From Actinoplanes sandaracinus (GTDB lineage: Bacteria; Actinomycetota; Actinomycetes; Mycobacteriales; Micromonosporaceae), in the NCBI RefSeq assembly GCF_030009775.1, contig NZ_JASCTH010000002.1, forward strand, positions 275,549 to 339,548: a DNA stretch of 64,000 nt, in the 5' to 3' direction. Of this stretch, positions 1-12,184 are shown in pieces. Within the stretch, counting starts at the first letter, position 1; each line of letters starts with the position of its first letter. The notes under the pieces are model-generated. The model ran no database searches, was not told where the DNA came from, and worked only from the letters and a program-made list of their open reading frames with translations. The position numbers and the translations under genes are program-made.

Positions 1-429
1 GTCCCAGGGGTTGTTCGTCGGGCCGTACGCGCTGTACTCCGTGGAGGAGCCCATCGCGAACTCGTCCATGTTGGTCTTGCCGAGGATCGGCATGCCGGCG
101 TTCTTGAGACGCTCGACGATGGTGGCGTCGTACGGCGGCTTCCAGCCCTCGAGGATCTTCGAGGCGGCGGTCGTCGGGATGCCCTTGGTGGTCAGCACGT
201 CCTTGACGGCGATCGGCACCCCGGCCAGCGGCCCGGTGATCTCGCCGTCGTCGACGCGTTTGGCGGCGGCGAGCGCGCCCTCGCGGTCGACGTGGAGGAA
301 CGCGTGCACCCGCTCGTCGACGGCGGCGATGCGGTCGAGGTGCGCGGTGGCCACCTCGACGGCCGAGACCTCCCGCTTCGCGATGCGCGAAGCCAGGTCG
401 GCGGCGGAGAGCCTGGTCAGGTCACTCAC
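1..429 (-). CDS. gatA: Glu-tRNA(Gln)/Asp-tRNA(Asn) amidotransferase subunit A, N-terminal part (gene runs off left edge)
   Basis: N-terminal 143 codons of the amidase subunit of GatCAB, which turns misacylated Glu-tRNA(Gln) or Asp-tRNA(Asn) into the amide form. The start is GTG, one base after the gatC stop, so the two are translationally coupled. Seen: [16 protein letters not shown] at the N-terminus, GVPIAVKD with the catalytic Lys at residue 76, and [16 protein letters not shown]. The Gly/Ser-rich signature with the catalytic serines lies beyond the window edge, so completeness cannot be judged. Only the C-terminal portion is missing, through truncation by the window. Confidence 0.96.
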   Translation of the reverse strand, partial: MSDLTRLSAADLASRIAKREVSAVEVATAHLDRIAAVDERVHAFLHVDREGALAAAKRVDDGEITGPLAGVPIAVKDVLTTKGIPTTAASKILEGWKPPYDATIVERLKNAGMPILGKTNMDEFAMGSSTEYSAYGPTNNPWD

Positions 430-430
430 T

Positions 431-730
431 TCAGGCCTCCTCGTCCAGGATGCGCGGCACCCGGAACCGGCCCTCGTACGCGTCGGGGGCGCCGGAGAGC
501 GCCTCGTCCTGCGTCAGGCTCGGCGTGGGCACGTCGTCGCGGTACACGTTGGTCAGCGGAACCGAGTGCGAGGTCGGCGGGATGTCCTCCGCGGCCACCT
601 CACCGACCCGGGCGACCGACTGCAGGATCACGTCGAGCTGACCCGCGAATCGATCCAGTTCCTCCTCGGTCACGGCGAGCCGCGACAGGCGCGCCAGGTG
701 CGCTACCTCTTCGCGGGAGATGGCGGCCAT
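431..730 (-). CDS. gatC: Glu-tRNA(Gln)/Asp-tRNA(Asn) amidotransferase subunit C
   Basis: Small 99-residue subunit that wraps around and stabilises GatA within GatCAB. The typical opening [21 protein letters not shown] and the downstream [15 protein letters not shown] are present, as is the C-terminal [11 protein letters not shown] ending common in the family. It lies directly upstream of gatA with a one-base gap, the usual gatC-gatA order. Length is normal for the family and nothing looks damaged. Confidence 0.97.
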   Translation of the reverse strand: MAAISREEVAHLARLSRLAVTEEELDRFAGQLDVILQSVARVGEVAAEDIPPTSHSVPLTNVYRDDVPTPSLTQDEALSGAPDAYEGRFRVPRILDEEA

Positions 731-739
731 CCTGCCCCC

Positions 740-2770
740 TCATTGTTTGACGGTGTTCGGTGCGAACCCCGAGTCTATTTCGCCGCGATTCCAGGGCTGG
801 ACCGGGCGGTACCGCGACAGCCACTCCCCGAGGTCGGCGGCGGGCATCGGGCGGGCGTGGAACCAGCCCTGGGCGGTGTGACACCCGGCGGCGGCGAGAA
901 GCCGCCAGGTCACCTCGTCCTCCACACCCTCCGCGACGGCACGGAGGCCGAGATCTCCGGCGAGACCGACCACGGATCGTACGATCGCCGCGTCACCGGA
1001 GTCGGTGGCCATCCCGAGGACGAACGAGCGGTCGATCTTGACCTCGGACAGCGGCAGCCGGCGCAGGTGCTGCAGTGACGAATATCCGGTGCCGAAGTCG
1101 TCCAGCGAGATCGCGACGCCCATCCGGCTGAGCCGGGTGGTGGTCTCCAGGACCCGGTGCGGGTCGGCCATCAGCGCGCTCTCGGTGATCTCCAGCTGGA
1201 GCAGGTCGGCGGGGACGCCGTACCGGTCGAGGAGGCCACCGACCCGGTCGACGATGTCACCGGCGTGCAGGTCACGCGCGCTGACGTTGACCGCGGCCCG
1301 CAGCGGGAACCGGCCGTCGCGCCACACCGCGAGCTGCGCCACCACCTCCTCCAGCACCCGTGCGGTCAGCAGCCGCATCACCGGGGTCGGCTCGGCGGCC
1401 CGCAGCAGTTCCTCCGGCCCGACCGTGCCGCGGCGCGGGTGCCGCCAGCGCAGCAGCGCCTCCACTCCGACGACCTCGCCGGTGCCGATCGCTATCTGGG
1501 GTTGGTAGTAGAGGACTATCCCGTCGTCCGGCGGGTCCCGGCGCAGCGCGGTGCGCAGGTCGGCGACCAGGGTGAGCCGGTCGGGGGTGTGTTCGGCGGC
1601 GTCCGGCCCGTGCACCGCGACCTGGTCGCCGCGCTGTTTCGCCTCGTACATCGCGGACTCCGCCTCACGCAGCATCGTGCTGGCGTCGCGGCGGCCGGAC
1701 TGGAGCGCGATCCCGATCGACGCGCTCAGCTCGACCGGGGTGCCGTCCAGCGGGAACGGGCGGCTCAGCGCCTCGGCCAGATGCTGGGCGATCCGCCGGG
1801 CCGACGCCGGGTCCTCGACGCGGGTGGCGAGGACCGCGAACTCGTCGCCGCCCAGCCGGACCACCAGGTCGTGCGCGGGCACCACCGAGGTCAGCCGGTC
1901 GGCGACCCTGGTCAGCAACCGGTCGCCGGCGCCGTGGCCGAGGGCGTCGTTGACCGTGCGGAACCTGTCCAGATCGAGCAGGAGCAGGGCACGGCGCCGG
2001 TCCGGGGCGCGCTCGGCCATCGCGGTCTGCAGGGCCCGGCGGTTGGGCAGGCCGGTCAGCGGGTCGAAGCGGGCGGCCCGCTCGGACTCGCCGGCCCAGC
2101 GGACCATCCGGTGCACGGCGTGCAGGGCCAGCAGGGTGAGCGGAAGCAGGGCCGGGCTGACCAGTGCGGCGACCAGCACCACCGGGCCGAGCAGCAGCAG
2201 GGCGGCGGTCGCCAGCAGGTCGGCGTGGCCGCGGCGGCGCCGGGCCGGGGCGCGGCTCTCCGAGGTGAGGCCGCGGACCAGGGCGGCGACCGCGTGACGG
2301 GCGCAGATCCAGGCGATCGCGGCCGCGCAGATGACCGTCGCGTCCCACCAGCCGGGGCCCGGGTCGAACCGCAGCGACCCGAAACCGGCCACCACGGCCG
2401 CGGCGCCGAGCGCGGCGGCGTGTTGCAGGGCCAGGTGAAGGGTGCGGCGCAGCGAGTGCCGCATCCGGATGCCGGCGACGGTGACGGCGGCCAGCTGCAC
2501 CGCGATGGCCGGCGCCGCGCCCCAGGCCAGCGCAATGGCGAAGGTGAAGCAGATGGAGGGCAGGATCACCGCGCTGGCCCGCCGCCCGGGCACCAGGTAG
2601 GGCCGGGAGTCGACCACGACGGCGAGCAGAGCCGTCACCCAGAAGGCCGCCGGCAGATCACCGGATGAACCGAGCAGCAGCGCGAGGGCGGCGGCCGCGG
2701 CCGACACGGTGGAGACGATCACTGTGCGCCGGTGACGCAGGCCGGCCGTCCGGGGGCGAGCGGCATCCAT
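740..2770 (-). CDS. Membrane-anchored GGDEF-EAL cyclic-di-GMP turnover protein
   Basis: 676-residue bifunctional-type signalling protein. The N-terminal ~220 residues are hydrophobic with several membrane segments. A GGDEF domain follows, with intact GGDEF at residues 307-311, then an EAL domain with VEALLRWRHPR at ~436-446 and DDFGTGYSS at ~557. The GGDEF site looks catalytically competent and the EAL motif is intact, so synthesis, hydrolysis or both are possible. The residues just before GGDEF read PAHD, so the usual RxxD product-inhibition site is missing. The ATG at 2770 is preceded by a clear GGAGG; an in-frame ATG 14 codons earlier lacks one. The gene lies 9 bp upstream of gatC on the same strand, probably a separate function. 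Confidence 0.93.
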   Translation of the reverse strand: MDAARPRTAGLRHRRTVIVSTVSAAAAALALLLGSSGDLPAAFWVTALLAVVVDSRPYLVPGRRASAVILPSICFTFAIALAWGAAPAIAVQLAAVTVAGIRMRHSLRRTLHLALQHAAALGAAAVVAGFGSLRFDPGPGWWDATVICAAAIAWICARHAVAALVRGLTSESRAPARRRRGHADLLATAALLLLGPVVLVAALVSPALLPLTLLALHAVHRMVRWAGESERAARFDPLTGLPNRRALQTAMAERAPDRRRALLLLDLDRFRTVNDALGHGAGDRLLTRVADRLTSVVPAHDLVVRLGGDEFAVLATRVEDPASARRIAQHLAEALSRPFPLDGTPVELSASIGIALQSGRRDASTMLREAESAMYEAKQRGDQVAVHGPDAAEHTPDRLTLVADLRTALRRDPPDDGIVLYYQPQIAIGTGEVVGVEALLRWRHPRRGTVGPEELLRAAEPTPVMRLLTARVLEEVVAQLAVWRDGRFPLRAAVNVSARDLHAGDIVDRVGGLLDRYGVPADLLQLEITESALMADPHRVLETTTRLSRMGVAISLDDFGTGYSSLQHLRRLPLSEVKIDRSFVLGMATDSGDAAIVRSVVGLAGDLGLRAVAEGVEDEVTWRLLAAAGCHTAQGWFHARPMPAADLGEWLSRYRPVQPWNRGEIDSGFAPNTVKQ

Positions 2771-2895
2771 GCGACCTCCACGATGGCCTCGATCACCGAT
2801 CGCATACACCATAGATCCGTATAGCGCTTTTTGTCCTAAAGCACCTAAACGTTGTTAGACGCCCCACAACTCCCAGACGCACGATCTGCCGTGAT

Positions 2896-5295
<2,400 letters not shown>

Positions 5296-5317
5296 TCAAG
5301 ACCTCGTCCGGGCGACG

Positions 5318-6313
5318 TCAGACCTCGGCGATCCGGCGGCCGGCCTCCGTGCACGCCTTGAGCAACGCACGAACATAGCCCGCCGGCGCGCCGGCCAGAC
5401 CACACGCCGGGGTGATCACCACCTGCTCCGGCAGCCGCGCCGCCGGGAAGCCCAAGCGCTGCCAGAGCGTGCCGACCCGCTCGGCGATCTGCTTCGACTC
5501 CGGTCGCAGTCCGTCGGCCGGCCGGGTCGGCGCGGCGCCCACGAAGATCCCCAGGCCGGCCTCGATCGCCTCGCCCAGCGGGTCCAGGTCGGTGAGCAGC
5601 GACAGGTCGAACGCCACGGCCGCCGCGGTCGTGTCGCGCACCACCCGCAACGGCAGGCCGGGAGCGCAGCAGTGCACGATCACCGGCGCATCGACGGTCT
5701 CCACCACGGTCCGCAGACGGGTGGAGGCGTCCGGGCCGTCGACCGTCCGGTACGCGCTGAGCCCGCTCTCCGTCGGCACGTGCCCCGCCAGCACAGCCGG
5801 CAGCGACGGCTCGTCCAGCTGAAGCAGCACGGTGGCTCCCGGCACGCGCTTGCGCACCTCTGCCACGTGCCGGCGCAGCCCCTCGGCGAGCGAGTCGGTC
5901 AGGTCACGCACGGCGCCCGGGTCGCGCAGCATCCGGCCGCCGATCGGCAGATCCAGGCTCGCCGCCAGGGTCCACGGGCCGGCGGCCTGGATCTTCAGCG
6001 GGCCGGAGTATCCGGCGGCCTGCTCGCTCAGCTGATCGAGATCACGTTCCAGCAGGTCGAACGTACGCCGAAGGTCTTTGCCCGGCCGTGAGGCCATCTG
6101 CCACCGGCCGGTGTAGAGCTGCACCGGCATCTCGACCAGGAACCCCGCGGACCGCCCGATCATGTCGGCGCCCGGGCCGCGCTCCGGCAGCTCGGCCAGG
6201 TGCGGCAGGCCGGGCAGTTCACCGAGGACGATCCGCTGCGCCTCGGCGATGTCGGTGCCGGGCATCGACCCGATCCCGGTGGCGGCGCCCGCGCCCCACG
6301 GGAACTCAGGCAT
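5318..6313 (-). CDS. Core-type cobalamin-independent methionine synthase (MetE catalytic-domain family)
   Basis: 331-residue protein of the UROD/MetE-like superfamily, matching only the C-terminal catalytic half of full MetE. Visible zinc-site elements are VIVHCCAPG (His214, Cys216) and ITPACGLAG (Cys304), the residues that bind the homocysteine-activating zinc in MetE. The ATG at 6313 lies inside the end of mnmA (8-bp overlap), so translation is probably coupled. Short MetE-like proteins of this kind transfer methyl groups to homocysteine, sometimes from methylcobalamin; the donor here cannot be read from sequence. Context with MnmA and cysteine desulfurase points to sulfur metabolism. Confidence 0.85.
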   Translation of the reverse strand: MPEFPWGAGAATGIGSMPGTDIAEAQRIVLGELPGLPHLAELPERGPGADMIGRSAGFLVEMPVQLYTGRWQMASRPGKDLRRTFDLLERDLDQLSEQAAGYSGPLKIQAAGPWTLAASLDLPIGGRMLRDPGAVRDLTDSLAEGLRRHVAEVRKRVPGATVLLQLDEPSLPAVLAGHVPTESGLSAYRTVDGPDASTRLRTVVETVDAPVIVHCCAPGLPLRVVRDTTAAAVAFDLSLLTDLDPLGEAIEAGLGIFVGAAPTRPADGLRPESKQIAERVGTLWQRLGFPAARLPEQVVITPACGLAGAPAGYVRALLKACTEAGRRIAEV

Positions 6314-7394
6314 GCGACGCCGCCCTGGTCCCGGCGGTGATCGTCGCCGACCCGAGCACGATGTCACCGGCCGGGTCGGGACGGTAGGCCACGATCGCCT
6401 GACCCGCCGCAACGCCACGCGCCGGTGACCTCAGAGTCGCGACCAGCGCGTCAGCGGTCACCGACACCGAGGCGGCGACCACCTCGCCGTGTGCCCGCAA
6501 CTGCACGTCGCAGTCCTCCGCGAGAGAAGCGGAATGCCAGATCGGGCGGGTCGCGCTGACCACGTCGACCTCGAGGTCCTCCCGCGGCCCCACGGTCACC
6601 GTGTTGCTCACCGGAGTGATCGACAACACGTAACGAGGGCGCCCGTCCTCGGCCGGCACCCGCAGGTCGAGGCCCTTGCGCTGGCCGATCGTGAACCCGT
6701 ACGCCCCGTTGTGCCGGCCCAGCGTCTCACCGGTCCGCCCGTCGACGATGTCGCCGGGCGCCGCCCCGAGGCGGCTCTCCAGGAACCCGCGGGTGTCGCC
6801 GTCGGCGATGAAGCAGATGTCATGCGAGTCGGGCTTGTCGGCCACGGCCAGCCCGCGCGCGGCGGCCTCGGCCCGGACCTGCTCCTTGGTCGAGTCGCCG
6901 AGCGGGAAGATCGACCGGTCCAGCTGCTCGCGGGTCAGCACGGCCAGCACGTAGGACTGGTCTTTCGGCAGGTCGACGCTGCGGCGCAGCAGCCCGTCGG
7001 CGCCCAGCCGCGCGTGGTGGCCGGTCACCACCGCGTCGAACCCGAGGGCCACCGCCCGGTCCAGCACCGCCGTGAACTTGATCTTCTCGTTGCAGCGCAG
7101 GCACGGGTTCGGCGTACGGCCGGCCGCGTACTCGTTCACGAAATCGTCCACGACGCTGTCGTGGAACTCCTCCGCCATGTCCCACACGTAGAACGGGATG
7201 CCGATCACATCGGCGGCCCGGCGCGCGTCGCGCGAATCCTCCAGGGTGCAACAGCCGCGCGCCCCGGTCCGGAACGTCTGGGGATTACGGGCCAGCGCCA
7301 GGTGCACACCGGTGACGTCATGGCCGGCATCCCGGGCACGCGCGGCAGCGACCGCGGAGTCGACACCGCCGGACATGGCCGCAAGAACTCGCAT
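6306..7394 (-). CDS. mnmA: tRNA-specific 2-thiouridylase MnmA
   Basis: Adds sulfur to uridine 34 of Lys, Glu and Gln tRNAs, using ATP and a persulfide relay. 362 residues. The PP-loop SGGVDS is at 8-13, the catalytic cysteines lie in [12 protein letters not shown] (Cys98) and DICFIADGD (Cys194), and a C-terminal OB-like barrel follows. It lies 23 bp downstream of a cysteine desulfurase that can supply the persulfide, and overlaps the next gene by 8 bp, so the three probably form one transcript. Confidence 0.96.
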   Translation of the reverse strand: MRVLAAMSGGVDSAVAAARARDAGHDVTGVHLALARNPQTFRTGARGCCTLEDSRDARRAADVIGIPFYVWDMAEEFHDSVVDDFVNEYAAGRTPNPCLRCNEKIKFTAVLDRAVALGFDAVVTGHHARLGADGLLRRSVDLPKDQSYVLAVLTREQLDRSIFPLGDSTKEQVRAEAAARGLAVADKPDSHDICFIADGDTRGFLESRLGAAPGDIVDGRTGETLGRHNGAYGFTIGQRKGLDLRVPAEDGRPRYVLSITPVSNTVTVGPREDLEVDVVSATRPIWHSASLAEDCDVQLRAHGEVVAASVSVTADALVATLRSPARGVAAGQAIVAYRPDPAGDIVLGSATITAGTRAASHA

Positions 7395-7417
7395 GCCGCA
7401 AGCCTATCCGGCCCCGC

Positions 7418-8593
7418 TTACCGGGGCGTCTTCCAGGCTCCCGCCCGCCGGGCCCGCTCCACCGCGCCCGGCAGTGCCCCGAGCAGCGCGTCCACATCCG
7501 CTTTGGTGCTGTCGTGACCGAGCGTGAACCGCAGCGACGATCGCGCCCGCCCGTCATCGGCCCCCATCGCCAGCAGCACGTGACTCGGCTGGGCCACTCC
7601 CGCGGAACAGGCCGAACCCGTCGAGCAGTAGACCCCCTGCGCGTCCAGCAGCAACAGCAGCGCGTCACCCTCGCAACCCGGGAAGGAGAAGTGCGCGTTC
7701 CCCGGCAGCCGGTCGACCGGGGAACCGTTGAGAATCGCGTCCGGAACCGCCGCCCGCACCCGCCCCACCAGGTCGTCACGAAGAGCCGCGACCCGCTCCG
7801 CGCGCTCCTGGCGGCCGGTGACCGCCGCCTCGACCGCCGTCGCGAACGCGACCACCCCCGGCGTGTCCAGCGTCCCCGAGCGGACGTCGCGCTCCTGGCC
7901 ACCGCCGTGCAGCAGAGGCGTGCACGGCACGTCCCGCCCGAGCAGCAGCGCGCCCACACCCACCGGGCCACCGACCTTGTGCCCCGTCAGAGTCAGCGCC
8001 GCCGCCCCGCTCGCGGCGAAGTCCACCGGCACCTGGCCGACGGCCTGCACGGCGTCGGTGTGGAACGGCACGCCCTCGGCGGCGGCGACCGCCGCCAGCG
8101 CCGCCACCGGCTGCACCGTGCCGACCTCGTTGTTCGCCCACTGGACGCTGACCACCGCGATCTCGTCGCCGTGCGCCCGGACCAGCTCGGCGAGCGCCTC
8201 CGGATCCACCCGCCCGGCCCCGTCCACCGGCTGCAACGTGGCCTCGGCGCCCTCGTGCCGCTCCAGCCAGTCCACCGCGTCGAGCACGGCGTGATGCTCC
8301 ACCGCCGAGGCCACCACACGCCGCTTCCGCGGATCAGCGTCACGCCGCGCCCAGAAGATGCCCTTGGCGGCCAGATTGTCCGCCTCGGTCCCGCCGCTGG
8401 TGAAGACGACCTCCGAAGGTCTCGCCCCCAGCGCCGCAGCGAGCCGCTCCCGCGACTCCTCCACCAGTCGCCGGGCCCCCCGCCCCGCCGCATGCAGCGA
8501 AGACGGATTGCCAAGTTCACGCGCCGCGGCGACGTAGGCGTCCAGCGCGGCGGGCAGCATCGGCGTGGTCGCCGCATGATCGAGGTAGGCCAT
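7418..8593 (-). CDS. Cysteine desulfurase (IscS/NifS family)
   Basis: PLP enzyme that converts L-cysteine to alanine plus an enzyme-bound persulfide, for tRNA thiolation and other sulfur needs. 391 residues from the ATG at 8593: [10 protein letters not shown] at the N-terminus, VEHHAVL for cofactor stacking, [16 protein letters not shown] lysine 206 in [11 protein letters not shown], and the active-site loop SACSAG with Cys329. No linked iscU or iscR is seen, so a role with MnmA directly downstream is more likely than a dedicated Fe-S assembly role. An upstream in-frame start at 8623 lacks a ribosome site. Confidence 0.95.
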   Translation of the reverse strand: MAYLDHAATTPMLPAALDAYVAAARELGNPSSLHAAGRGARRLVEESRERLAAALGARPSEVVFTSGGTEADNLAAKGIFWARRDADPRKRRVVASAVEHHAVLDAVDWLERHEGAEATLQPVDGAGRVDPEALAELVRAHGDEIAVVSVQWANNEVGTVQPVAALAAVAAAEGVPFHTDAVQAVGQVPVDFAASGAAALTLTGHKVGGPVGVGALLLGRDVPCTPLLHGGGQERDVRSGTLDTPGVVAFATAVEAAVTGRQERAERVAALRDDLVGRVRAAVPDAILNGSPVDRLPGNAHFSFPGCEGDALLLLLDAQGVYCSTGSACSAGVAQPSHVLLAMGADDGRARSSLRFTLGHDSTKADVDALLGALPGAVERARRAGAWKTPR

Positions 8594-9540
8594 CGCCCCC
8601 AGCTTAGGCCGTCCCCCTGTCACCGCCGCCCGCCGTCCTACCCCGCGACCGCCAAGACCCCTACCCCACCACCCCCAAGCGACCTACCCCTCGACCACCA
8701 AGCGACCTATCCCGCGACCATCAAGATCAAGATCGAAACCCCGCTCTTGTACGCCCGGACCCGCCCCCAACAGCACCATCCCGCCCCGCAACTCCCCGCG
8801 ACGTCCGCTCCCCGCCACCCCGGCGCGACCACCGGGCTGCTGCCCACTACATCCACCCCCTCCGGCCCCCAAGGTCGCGCAACCCCACCCAGTCCCACCG
8901 GCCCCACCTCCAGCCGTAGCTCGGAGGTCCCACCAGAGGTCCGCAACACGCCTGCGTTACGGCCGGGCCCAGCGCGCCGTAGCCCAGAGACGCCACCGCA
9001 TGCCCGAATGACCCCTGCGCTACGGCCGGCCCGCCCCTCAGCGCCCAGCTGGGGAATGTTCGTCACGGCGGACGGTGGCTGAGCCGGTCTCCGCTGGCTG
9101 GTCGTGAGCGCGGTCCCGAGCGGGGTCGAGGCAGCGCTCCCGGCCGACTGGAAGAACCAGCCAATCCGTCCCAAGCGGGGCGCGTCCCGGGATCGCGGCC
9201 GCTCCGGCCAATTGTTGATCTGCTGGCCGCGTGAAGCGCGGTCAGAACGGACGTTGAACAGCGCATCCGCACGGCCAGCAGATCAACTCAATCGGGGAGC
9301 CGACCGGCGAGAGGTTGCTGTCGTATTCACGCCGTTGCCGAGGCACTTCCCCGGCCGTAGCACAACCGCCCCACCACACGCCCCGAACACGCGTGCGCTA
9401 CGGCTGGGCGCGGTGACGGTGACCACGGGCTCGGCCCGGCGGCCGCGAGTCGGCCTGGCGCCGCGCGGGCCTCGCGCGGGAGCCACGGGACCGCCATCGG
9501 TGCGGTCGGGGGCGCCTACGGCGTACCGCAGAAAAGGCGG
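8594..9540. other. Long non-coding region upstream of the desulfurase-mnmA-metE genes
   Basis: About 950 bases without a convincing gene; reading frames here are rich in Pro/Arg/Ser and show no family features. It holds a C-rich stretch at ~8630-8720 with degenerate (cgaccaccaag)-like copies, three copies of a motif close to ctgcgctacggccgg (near 8951, 9014 and 9391), and the hairpin repeat at 9186-9287. The promoter of the leftward desulfurase operon should lie just above 8593 but no clear -35/-10 pair could be picked. Confidence 0.6.
9186..9287 (-). repeat. Dispersed ~102-bp hairpin repeat, copy 1
   Basis: The ends of a 74-bp core (9214-9287) form a perfect 16-bp inverted repeat, gttgatctgctggccg against cggccagcagatcaac. 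Read on the minus strand, the core plus ~28 further bases ending in gatcccggg aligns base for base, with few gaps, to 56542-56645 on the plus strand; I estimate by eye that about four fifths of positions agree. It encodes nothing obvious. It could be a MITE-like or REP-like element or a structured RNA. Confidence 0.8.
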
Positions 9541-9568
9541 ACGGCCCGGCGGAGGACCGCCGGGCCGT
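9541..9568 (-). terminator. Intrinsic terminator of the etfBA operon
   Basis: A perfect 12-bp stem, acggcccggcgg and ccgccgggccgt, with a four-base loop. On the minus strand it is followed by ccgccttttc, a short U-run. It lies 75 bp past the etfA stop, the right place to end leftward etfBA transcription. Confidence 0.8.
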
Positions 9569-9642
9569 TCGTCGGACGCCGGATCCTGGCGATCGGCCGC
9601 CGGAGGTGGCGGGAGATCGTCCGGATCACGGACGCCGGGTTG

Positions 9643-10593
9643 TCACTTGCGCTTGCGGATCTCCTCAGCGGCCTGCGGCACGATCTTGAAGAGGTCGCCG
9701 ACCACGCCGAAGTCGGCGAGCTCGAAGATGGGCGCCTCGGCGTCCTTGTTGACCGCGACGATGGTCTTCGAGGTCTGCATGCCGGCCCGGTGCTGGATCG
9801 CGCCGGAGATGCCGAGGGCCAGGTAGAGCTGCGGCGACACCGTCTTGCCGGTCTGGCCGACCTGGAACTGGTGCGGGTAGTAGCCCGAGTCGACAGCCGC
9901 GCGGGAGGCGCCGACGGCACCGCCGAGCAGGTCGGCGAGCTCTTCGACGAGCTTGAAGTTGTCGGCGTTGCCGACGCCACGGCCACCGGAGACGACGATG
10001 CCGGCCTCGGTGAGCTCGGGGCGGGAGCCCTTCTGCTCGGCGACCCGCTCGACGACCTTGGTCAGCTTGTCGGCGGCCGAGACCGCGACGGTGAGCTGCT
10101 CGACGGCCGGCGTCGCGGCGGCGGGCGCCGGGGTGACCGAGTTGGGGCGGATGGTCACGATGGGCAGGCCCTTGGTGACCTTCGACTTGACGATCGTGGA
10201 GCCGGCGAAGACCACCTGAGTGGCGGTGCCGTCGGCGGCAACCTCGACCGCGTCGGTGAGCAGGCCGTTGTCCAGCTTGATCGCCAGGCGGCCGGCGATC
10301 TCCTTGCCCTCCTGGGTGGAGCCGAGCAGCACAGCCGCCGGCTGCACCTGCTTCACCAGCTCAGCGACCACGGTGGCCTTGGGGGCGACCAGGTAGCCCT
10401 CGACGTCCTCACCGGACGCGACGTAGATCTTCTCGGCGCCGAACTCGGCGAGCTTGTCGGTGAGCGCCGACGCGTCACCGAAGACGACCGCGCTCGGCGA
10501 ACCGAGTCCACGGGCGATGGTCAGCATCTCGAGCGTGACCTTCTTGACGCCGGTGGCCTGCGAGGCCTCGACGACGACCAGTACTTCAGCCAT
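9643..10593 (-). CDS. etfA: Electron transfer flavoprotein subunit alpha
   Basis: FAD-binding subunit of ETF, which takes electrons from acyl-CoA dehydrogenases in fatty-acid and amino-acid oxidation. 316 residues. N-terminal alpha/beta domain (AEVLVVVEA), then the C-terminal FAD domain with [32 protein letters not shown] and the family signature [18 protein letters not shown], followed by [11 protein letters not shown]. It lies 14 bp after etfB in the same transcript. Normal length, no damage. Confidence 0.97.
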   Translation of the reverse strand: MAEVLVVVEASQATGVKKVTLEMLTIARGLGSPSAVVFGDASALTDKLAEFGAEKIYVASGEDVEGYLVAPKATVVAELVKQVQPAAVLLGSTQEGKEIAGRLAIKLDNGLLTDAVEVAADGTATQVVFAGSTIVKSKVTKGLPIVTIRPNSVTPAPAAATPAVEQLTVAVSAADKLTKVVERVAEQKGSRPELTEAGIVVSGGRGVGNADNFKLVEELADLLGGAVGASRAAVDSGYYPHQFQVGQTGKTVSPQLYLALGISGAIQHRAGMQTSKTIVAVNKDAEAPIFELADFGVVGDLFKIVPQAAEEIRKRK

Positions 10594-10607
10594 GACGACA
10601 AACCCTC

Positions 10608-11387
10608 TCAGACGAACTTCTCGGTGGCGAGGTACGCGACGAGCTGCTCGCCGCCGTTGCCCTCGTCGACGACCTTGGCGCCACCGGTGCGGGCCGGGCG
10701 CTTGGTGAATTCCAGCACCTGGCTGGTGGCGCCGGCGAAGCCGACCTCGTCGCTCGCGATGCCCAGGTCGCCCAGGGACAGGGCCTGCACAGGCTTCTTC
10801 TTGGCGGCCATGATGCCCTTGAAGGACGGGTACCGCGGCTCGTTGATGGTGTCCCAGACGCTGACGATGGCGGGGGTGGAGGCCGTGACGACCTCGTAGC
10901 CCTCGTCGGTCTGCCGCTCGACGGTCAGCTGCGAGCCGTCCACGGTGAGCTTGCGGGCGCCGGTGAGGGCGGCCACGCCGAGGAGCTCGGCCAGCATGTG
11001 CGGGACGACCTGGACCCGGCCGTCGGTGGACTCGGCGCCGCTGAGGATCAGGTCGGCGTTCAGCGTGCGCAGCGCCGCGGCCAGCACCTTGGAGGTGGCG
11101 ACGGCGCAGGAGCCGTGCAGGGCGTCGTCCTGCACGTGGACGGCCTTGTCGGGGCCCATCGAGAGGGCCTTGCGGATCGAGTCGGTCGCGCCGCCGGGGC
11201 CGACGGTCAGGACGGTCACCTCGCCACCGTGCGCCTCTTTGATCTTCAGCGCTTCCTCGATGGCGTATTCGTCCATCTCGTTGATGACGTTGCTCGCCGA
11301 GCCACGCTCGACCGTGTTGTCGCTCGCGCTCAGGGTGCGCTCGGCACCGGAGTCGGGTACCTGCTTCACCAGTACGACGATGTTCAT
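10608..11387 (-). CDS. etfB: Electron transfer flavoprotein subunit beta
   Basis: AMP-binding partner of EtfA in the ETF heterodimer. 259 residues from the ATG at 11387, chosen because MNIVVLVKQVPDSG is the normal family N-terminus; an upstream in-frame ATG at 11420 would add 11 atypical residues. Seen: NEMDEYAIEEALKIKE, VLTVGPGGATDSIRKALSMG with the nucleotide-binding region, and LAELLGVAALTGA. First gene of the etfBA pair. The ~190 bases above it hold the operon promoter, but I could not pick the elements with confidence. Confidence 0.97.
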   Translation of the reverse strand: MNIVVLVKQVPDSGAERTLSASDNTVERGSASNVINEMDEYAIEEALKIKEAHGGEVTVLTVGPGGATDSIRKALSMGPDKAVHVQDDALHGSCAVATSKVLAAALRTLNADLILSGAESTDGRVQVVPHMLAELLGVAALTGARKLTVDGSQLTVERQTDEGYEVVTASTPAIVSVWDTINEPRYPSFKGIMAAKKKPVQALSLGDLGIASDEVGFAGATSQVLEFTKRPARTGGAKVVDEGNGGEQLVAYLATEKFV

Positions 11388-11581
11388 CGCGTTCCTACGA
11401 CCCTCCTGTATTGAACGCACCGTTGCGGTCGGCCCTGCCCTCAGCCGGAACGATGCCGGGCGGCGGACATGTCAGCCAGGTTACCCGCCAGTAGCTTCAC
11501 TGTTGCCGGCCACCCAGAGTGACACACCTCACCCGCTAGACGATCACGATCGCTACAGTGGGCAATGAGGAGGTGTCAGAC

Positions 11582-11788
11582 ATGTCCGGTCAAATCGTCT
11601 CGCTCGTGGAGGGCATGAGCCCAGCCACGACCCATACTCCCCCACACCCCGATCACATGGAGCCGCAGTCCCATGGACAAACGGGTCCCGACTCTCCGTG
11701 GTGCCGCTGCGGGCGTCCGAGAGAGGCGTGCGTGAGTGACGAAGTACGCAATCTCTGGCACGACTTCTTCGACCCGTCAGGTCGATAA
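11582..11788 (+). CDS. Small hypothetical protein with a CRCGRPREAC motif
   Basis: 68 residues, start chosen at the ATG at 11582 because gaggaggt sits 9 bases before it. The middle is rich in His and Pro (TTHTPPHPDHMEPQSHG), then PWCRCGRPREACVSDEVRNLWHDFF. The C-x-C-x6-C spacing could bind a metal, an inference only. It is the first gene of a short rightward run with the DUF202 proteins. I do not recognise a function; the strong ribosome site and the ordered C-terminus support it being real. Confidence 0.6.
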   Translation: MSGQIVSLVEGMSPATTHTPPHPDHMEPQSHGQTGPDSPWCRCGRPREACVSDEVRNLWHDFFDPSGR

Positions 11789-11796
11789 TCGGCCTC

Positions 11797-12171
11797 GTGT
11801 TCGGCAGCGTGAGACAGTGGTTCGACCCGTCGCAAGCCGGCACGACACCGGACTACCGGTTCTCGCTGGCCAACGAACGCACCTTCCTCGCCTGGATCCG
11901 GACCGGTCTGGCGCTCATCGCCGGCGGCCTGGCCTGCGCGCAGTTCCTGCCCCCGCTCCCGGTCGACCACCTGCGGGAGATCATCGCCGTCCTCCTGCTG
12001 GTGCTGGGCGCGCTGGTGGCGCTGCGGGCGGTGGACCACTGGGTACGGACCGAGCGGGCCATGCGGCTCGGCGCCGACCTGCCGCGATCGCGGTTCCCGG
12101 CGGTCCTGGCCGTCGCGGTGGCCGCCGGCGCCGTGGTGATCATGGTCGCGGTCCTGATCCAGGTCTTCTGA
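11797..12171 (+). CDS. DUF202 (YidH-like) membrane protein
   Basis: 124 residues with the family core RFSLANERTFLAWIRTGLALIAGG near residues 22-44, followed by three membrane segments (ALIAGGLACAQFL, EIIAVLLLVLGALVAL, VLAVAVAAGAVVIMVAVLI). Function of the family is unknown. It begins 8 bp after the small protein upstream and lies 13 bp before a second DUF202 gene, so the pair is probably one transcript. Confidence 0.88.
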   Translation: MFGSVRQWFDPSQAGTTPDYRFSLANERTFLAWIRTGLALIAGGLACAQFLPPLPVDHLREIIAVLLLVLGALVALRAVDHWVRTERAMRLGADLPRSRFPAVLAVAVAAGAVVIMVAVLIQVF

Positions 12172-12184
12172 TGCGGGTCCGCTG

